Made by a program: the position numbers and the translations under genes | Assembly (NCBI GenBank): GCA_021199865.1 | Contig: JAJQHG010000075.1 | Coordinates: 1-36,790 of the forward strand | Reading direction: 5' to 3' | Length of the DNA stretch: 36,790 nucleotides | Source of the DNA: Methanosphaera sp. | Lineage (GTDB): Archaea; Methanobacteriota; Methanobacteria; Methanobacteriales; Methanobacteriaceae | Notes under the pieces: model-generated | Told to the model about the DNA's origin: nothing | Databases searched by the model: none | What the model saw: the letters and a program-made list of their open reading frames with translations, nothing else | Part shown: positions 33,776 through 36,790 of the stretch, one piece after another | How positions within the stretch are numbered: position 1 is the first letter of the stretch | Layout: each line of letters starts with the position of its first letter

Positions 33776-34354
33776 TTATCCACCTAACATGTAACTAATA
33801 ATAGCAATCAGTACACCTACTAACACAATCTGTATTGCTGATCGTGACATACTCTCCTTTGCAATGCTTCCAAGATAGCATCCAAGAGCAATTAATAGAA
33901 CAAAAGATATTATGATAGTTGAAATGATTGCAGAGTATATATCACTACATACAAAGAATGGTATTGAGGGGATAAATGATCCCATGAAACTTGCACTACC
34001 ATGAGTAATCATACTAATAAATACCCTGTATTTAGCCTCCTCATGTATAACAGTATCATTTAACTCCCATTCATCAAGCATCATCCTATTTTCAAGCTCA
34101 CGGATATTCTTCTCTTCCTCTGCATGTTCACCAATATATGAACCATAACCATTAGATAATGCTATTGCTATACCACCACTAAGCCCAGTTAATCCAATAG
34201 TCATAGGATCACTAGTTGAACCTGTTGCCATAGCAGTTACAGCAGCTGTTAATGTGATACTCAGCACTGTTAGGATACCATCAAGAGATCCTAGTGCCAG
34301 GTATCTGCTCATCGCAAAATAATCCTTAAGTATTTGTCTTATTGTTACTTTCAT
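33776..34354 (-). CDS. VIT1/CCC1-family membrane protein (putative iron/manganese transporter)
   Basis: A 192-residue integral membrane protein with about five helices. The first part (MSRYLALGSLDGILTVLSI) matches the N-terminal helix of the VIT1/CCC1 family. SNGYGSYIGEHAEEEKNIRELE is the conserved helix-2 exit, leading into the Glu-rich cytoplasmic metal-binding helix. Family members move Fe2+ or Mn2+ out of the cytosol. The metal-binding region here is short, so the ion is uncertain. It lies 20 bases after HMG-CoA reductase. Confidence 0.8.
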   Translation of the reverse strand: MKVTIRQILKDYFAMSRYLALGSLDGILTVLSITLTAAVTAMATGSTSDPMTIGLTGLSGGIAIALSNGYGSYIGEHAEEEKNIRELENRMMLDEWELNDTVIHEEAKYRVFISMITHGSASFMGSFIPSIPFFVCSDIYSAIISTIIISFVLLIALGCYLGSIAKESMSRSAIQIVLVGVLIAIISYMLGG

Positions 34355-34374
34355 TTATTCTCATCACTATAATA

Positions 34375-35583
34375 TTATCTTCCAAGTTCTTGATGTGCAC
34401 GTGCTAAATGTCCAGCAGCCAGGGCACCAACAAGGGATAACTCACCTGCAAGTACACTTCCAGCTACAATAGATGCATAACGCTCCACCTTATATGATCC
34501 TTTAGAATCAAGTATGTTTAGGGATTCTATTGCAGTCTCAAGTCTTGTTCCACCACCAACAGTGGCAACTGGTAGGTCTGGTAGTGTAACACTAAAGTAT
34601 AGGTCACCATCTGCTACCTGTGCACTAGTTATACCAATACTACCCTCAACAGTATGTGCAGGATCTTGTCCTGTTGCTAGAAATATTGCTGCTACAATAT
34701 TAGCATAATGTGCATTATATCCATAGCTACCTGCTATAGCACTACCCAGGAGATTCTTTGCATAGTTTACTTCTACAATAGCTTCAGGTGTAGTTTTAAG
34801 TGTCTTCTCTACAATCTCTCTAGGTATTACTATGTCTGCATTAACACTTTTGCCTCTACCCTCTATTAAGTTTAGTGCTGCTGGCTTCTTATCTGTACAG
34901 AAGTTTCCACTAAGAGCTATTACATGGATATCATTCTCTTTTTCTATGAGATTGATTGCCTCTTGTGTAGCAATTGTGACCATGTTCATACCCATACTAT
35001 CACCAGTTTCATATACAAAGCGTGGGTATACATAGCGTCCAACTATTGCAACAGGATCAATCTTTAGGAGCTTTCCGTGATTAGTTGTTGCCTCGGCTGC
35101 CTCTCTTATTTTATCAAAGTTATTATTTATCCATACCTTAAGCTTGTTAGCCTCAAGTACACTCTTAGTCTCTATTACTGGTGCTCTGGTCATCTGGTTA
35201 GATAGTATTGATACATTACATCCACCAGAGTGTCTTATTACACTACAACCCCTGTTTACACTTGCTAGTAGTGCTCCCTCAGTTGTTGCTAGTGGTACAT
35301 ATGTTTCAATGTCCTCCTTTTCTGTGTGGATCTTGATTGGTCCAGCTACCCCTACAGGTATCTGTATTGCTCCAATCTGATTCTCAATATTCTTCTTTGA
35401 TGCATCAGTCATATCTATAGAGTATTTAGATATGTGTTCTAGCTCTACATCAGCCTCTTTTTCTATGTATTCACGCCTAATATCTGTTGCTAGATTAGTA
35501 TCATCCACGTATTTTTCTATCTCAAATAACCGTATTTCTCCAGATTCAAGTTTATCTAGTACTTCTTCTTTTTTTGTAATCAT
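34375..35583 (-). CDS. hmgA: 3-hydroxy-3-methylglutaryl-CoA reductase
   Basis: NADPH-dependent reductase making mevalonate for archaeal isoprenoid lipids; 402 residues, soluble catalytic domain only, the usual archaeal class I form. Visible blocks are IQIPVGVAGPI, TTEGALLASVNRG (catalytic Glu), GDSMGMNM (catalytic Asp region), VATVGGGTRLET (cofactor loop) and the C-terminal GHLARAHQELGR with the catalytic His. It is separated from sucD by 259 bases containing short repeats. This gene is a strong archaeal marker in the window. Confidence 0.96.
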   Translation of the reverse strand: MITKKEEVLDKLESGEIRLFEIEKYVDDTNLATDIRREYIEKEADVELEHISKYSIDMTDASKKNIENQIGAIQIPVGVAGPIKIHTEKEDIETYVPLATTEGALLASVNRGCSVIRHSGGCNVSILSNQMTRAPVIETKSVLEANKLKVWINNNFDKIREAAEATTNHGKLLKIDPVAIVGRYVYPRFVYETGDSMGMNMVTIATQEAINLIEKENDIHVIALSGNFCTDKKPAALNLIEGRGKSVNADIVIPREIVEKTLKTTPEAIVEVNYAKNLLGSAIAGSYGYNAHYANIVAAIFLATGQDPAHTVEGSIGITSAQVADGDLYFSVTLPDLPVATVGGGTRLETAIESLNILDSKGSYKVERYASIVAGSVLAGELSLVGALAAGHLARAHQELGR

Positions 35584-35711
35584 TTAACACACCACAATAT
35601 TAAATCATACCTATACTATATTATTGTAACTATTATTATTTAGAATTATTATAAATGTCTAAGATTAATATAAAGTTTAATCAATACTGAATCCTATTTA
35701 ATTGATATTAT

Positions 35712-35755
35712 TGTCTTATAGATAAGTTAGTACTGTCTTATAAATAGGTTAGTAA
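35712..35755. repeat. 22-bp direct repeat upstream of HMG-CoA reductase
   Basis: TGTCTTATAGATAAGTTAGTAC followed at once by TGTCTTATAAATAGGTTAGTAA (18 of 22 bases shared by eye). Two looser copies of TTTCTAGTA...AATAGGTAAT follow at about 35,760-35,810. All lie in the 259-base gap between sucD and hmgA. Confidence 0.7.
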
Positions 35756-35842
35756 TTAGTTTCTAGTATAATAGGTAATGTTTCTAGTAAATTAATAGGT
35801 AATATTACACATTAAATAGTTTATAAAAAGAGGGGATGGTGG

Positions 35843-36703
35843 TTATAAGTTTTCTATAATATCTACTATATCTGCTGGTTTATCAGCTACATGTACACCA
35901 TGCTTCTTGAGTAATTCCTTCTTGTTCTGGGCTGTACCATCTGTTCCCTCAATAATAGCACCAGCATGTCCCATACGTTTTCCTAGTGGTGCAGATACAC
36001 CAGCAATGAAGGATATTATTGGTTTTGTTAGGTTTTCTTGTGCATATTTTGCTGCCTTTACTTCTGCTATTCCACCTATTTCTCCAAGTAATACTATTGC
36101 ATCAGTATCTGGGTCATCCTCAAACTCTATTAATGAGTTTGTGAAGTTTTGTCCTGTAACTGGATCTCCACCTATACCTATTGCTGTACTGATACCTCTA
36201 CCTGAATCACTTATCTGGCTTGCAACCTCATATGTTAGTGTTCCACTTCTAGATAGTAGGCCAATATTACCCTTCTTGAAGATGTGGGTAGGCATTATAC
36301 CAAGTTTTCCTACTCCAGGTGATATTATACCAGGGGTGTTTGGTCCAATTAGTGTAGTATTATTCTGTTTTGCATACTCAACTATTTCAATACTATCATG
36401 TATAGGTATGTGTTCGGTTATAATTATTACTAAGTCTAAGTACTTTATTGCCTCAAATGCTGCATCTTTTACGTATGGTGCTGGTATGAATATGATACTA
36501 GCATTTACTTTAGGGTGATGGTATTTAACTTCTTCAATAGAGTTGTATACTGGTAGTCCCTCTACTGATTGTCCAGCCTTTCCTGGACTTGTACCAGCCA
36601 CTATATTAGTATTATATTCAAGCATTTGCTTAGTATGGAATCTTCCCTGTTTACCTGTTATTCCCTGTACTACAGCCTCAACATTTTCATCTAAGATTAT
36701 CAT
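35843..36703 (-). CDS. sucD: Succinyl-CoA synthetase alpha subunit (ADP-forming)
   Basis: A 286-residue CoA-binding and phospho-histidine subunit. The N-terminal VQGITGKQGRFHTKQM is the CoA-binding Rossmann start. GLLSRSGTLTYEVASQ and GIGGDPVTGQNF are conserved, and GKRMGHAGAII carries the phosphorylated His246. In methanogens it works in the incomplete reductive TCA route. The beta subunit (sucC) is not adjacent here. GTG or an upstream start is not needed: ATG at 36703 fits the family N-terminus. Confidence 0.95.
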   Translation of the reverse strand: MIILDENVEAVVQGITGKQGRFHTKQMLEYNTNIVAGTSPGKAGQSVEGLPVYNSIEEVKYHHPKVNASIIFIPAPYVKDAAFEAIKYLDLVIIITEHIPIHDSIEIVEYAKQNNTTLIGPNTPGIISPGVGKLGIMPTHIFKKGNIGLLSRSGTLTYEVASQISDSGRGISTAIGIGGDPVTGQNFTNSLIEFEDDPDTDAIVLLGEIGGIAEVKAAKYAQENLTKPIISFIAGVSAPLGKRMGHAGAIIEGTDGTAQNKKELLKKHGVHVADKPADIVDIIENL

Positions 36704-36790
36704 GTTATTATCGACTCCTGTGTTGTTTTTAAGTATTAATCAGATACACATAATGACACTTAATATTATATTATCATTTCGTTTTTTGAT

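Noticed and set aside
35907..36518. Long plus-strand ORF opposite sucD
   Set aside because: It is an antisense shadow of a clearly conserved gene; its translation is Pro/Ser/Ile-rich with no recognisable family. The same applies to the antisense frames over aIF6, threonine synthase and trpE.
24900..36790. Large inter-domain horizontal transfer of methanogen genes into a bacterium
   Set aside because: The archaeal side is a run of core housekeeping operons in normal archaeal order with no mobile-element gene, and a bacterial gene is cut at the edge. An assembly join explains this more simply.

Overview
The window looks like two genomes joined end to end. Positions 1 to about 24,900 read as a low-GC Gram-positive bacterium, probably a gut or rumen Clostridia member. 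The signs are AGGAGG ribosome-binding sites, TTGACA/TATAAT promoters, a tryptophan T-box leader, an LtaS-like sulfatase and a Wadjet operon. Positions from about 24,920 to 36,790 read as a methanogenic archaeon close to Methanosphaera. The signs are a run of genes found only in archaea and eukaryotes: prefoldin alpha, eL20/LX, aIF6, eL31, eL39, PDCD5-like protein, eS19, RNase P component 4 and archaeal-type HMG-CoA reductase. A bPH2-domain gene appears cut off exactly where the character changes. The likeliest reading is a chimeric metagenomic contig, with the join near 24,895-24,940.

Bacterial half. The window opens inside malQ, followed by an overlapping glgP (glycogen or maltodextrin breakdown). 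A shared terminator faces a small putative lipoprotein gene. Next come cytidine deaminase and a complete trp operon on the minus strand, trpE-G-D-X-C-F-B-A. It is controlled by a Trp-specifier T-box (UGG) and ends in its own terminator. X is an unrecognised 99-residue membrane-anchored coiled-coil protein, translationally coupled to trpC. Upstream of the trp promoter lies a five-ORF Wadjet-type (SMC-like, MukBEF-related) anti-plasmid defence operon, jetD-jetA(N)-jetA(C)-jetB-jetC, with its own consensus promoter. The JetA kleisin is split into two overlapping reading frames. Beyond it are a hotdog thioesterase and an LtaS-family enzyme (minus strand), then fabG and a pair of bPH2 membrane proteins (plus strand), the second truncated at the join.

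Archaeal half, all on the minus strand. From upstream to downstream: sucD, HMG-CoA reductase, a VIT1/CCC1-type membrane protein with a small acidic ORF, two paralogous Asn/Gln/Pro-rich membrane proteins, threonine synthase and an AK6/Fap7-like kinase. A 387-base AT-rich gap with a short tandem repeat follows. Last is the translation/RNA superoperon rnp4-yhbY-eS19-PDCD5-PP-loop ATPase-eL39-eL31-aIF6-eL20-pfdA. The eL39 gene is only 51 codons long and easy to miss.

The most interesting biology is the Wadjet operon with its split JetA, the extra gene inside the trp operon, and the archaeal paralogue pair. All identifications come from reading motifs and gene order; no database search was run.
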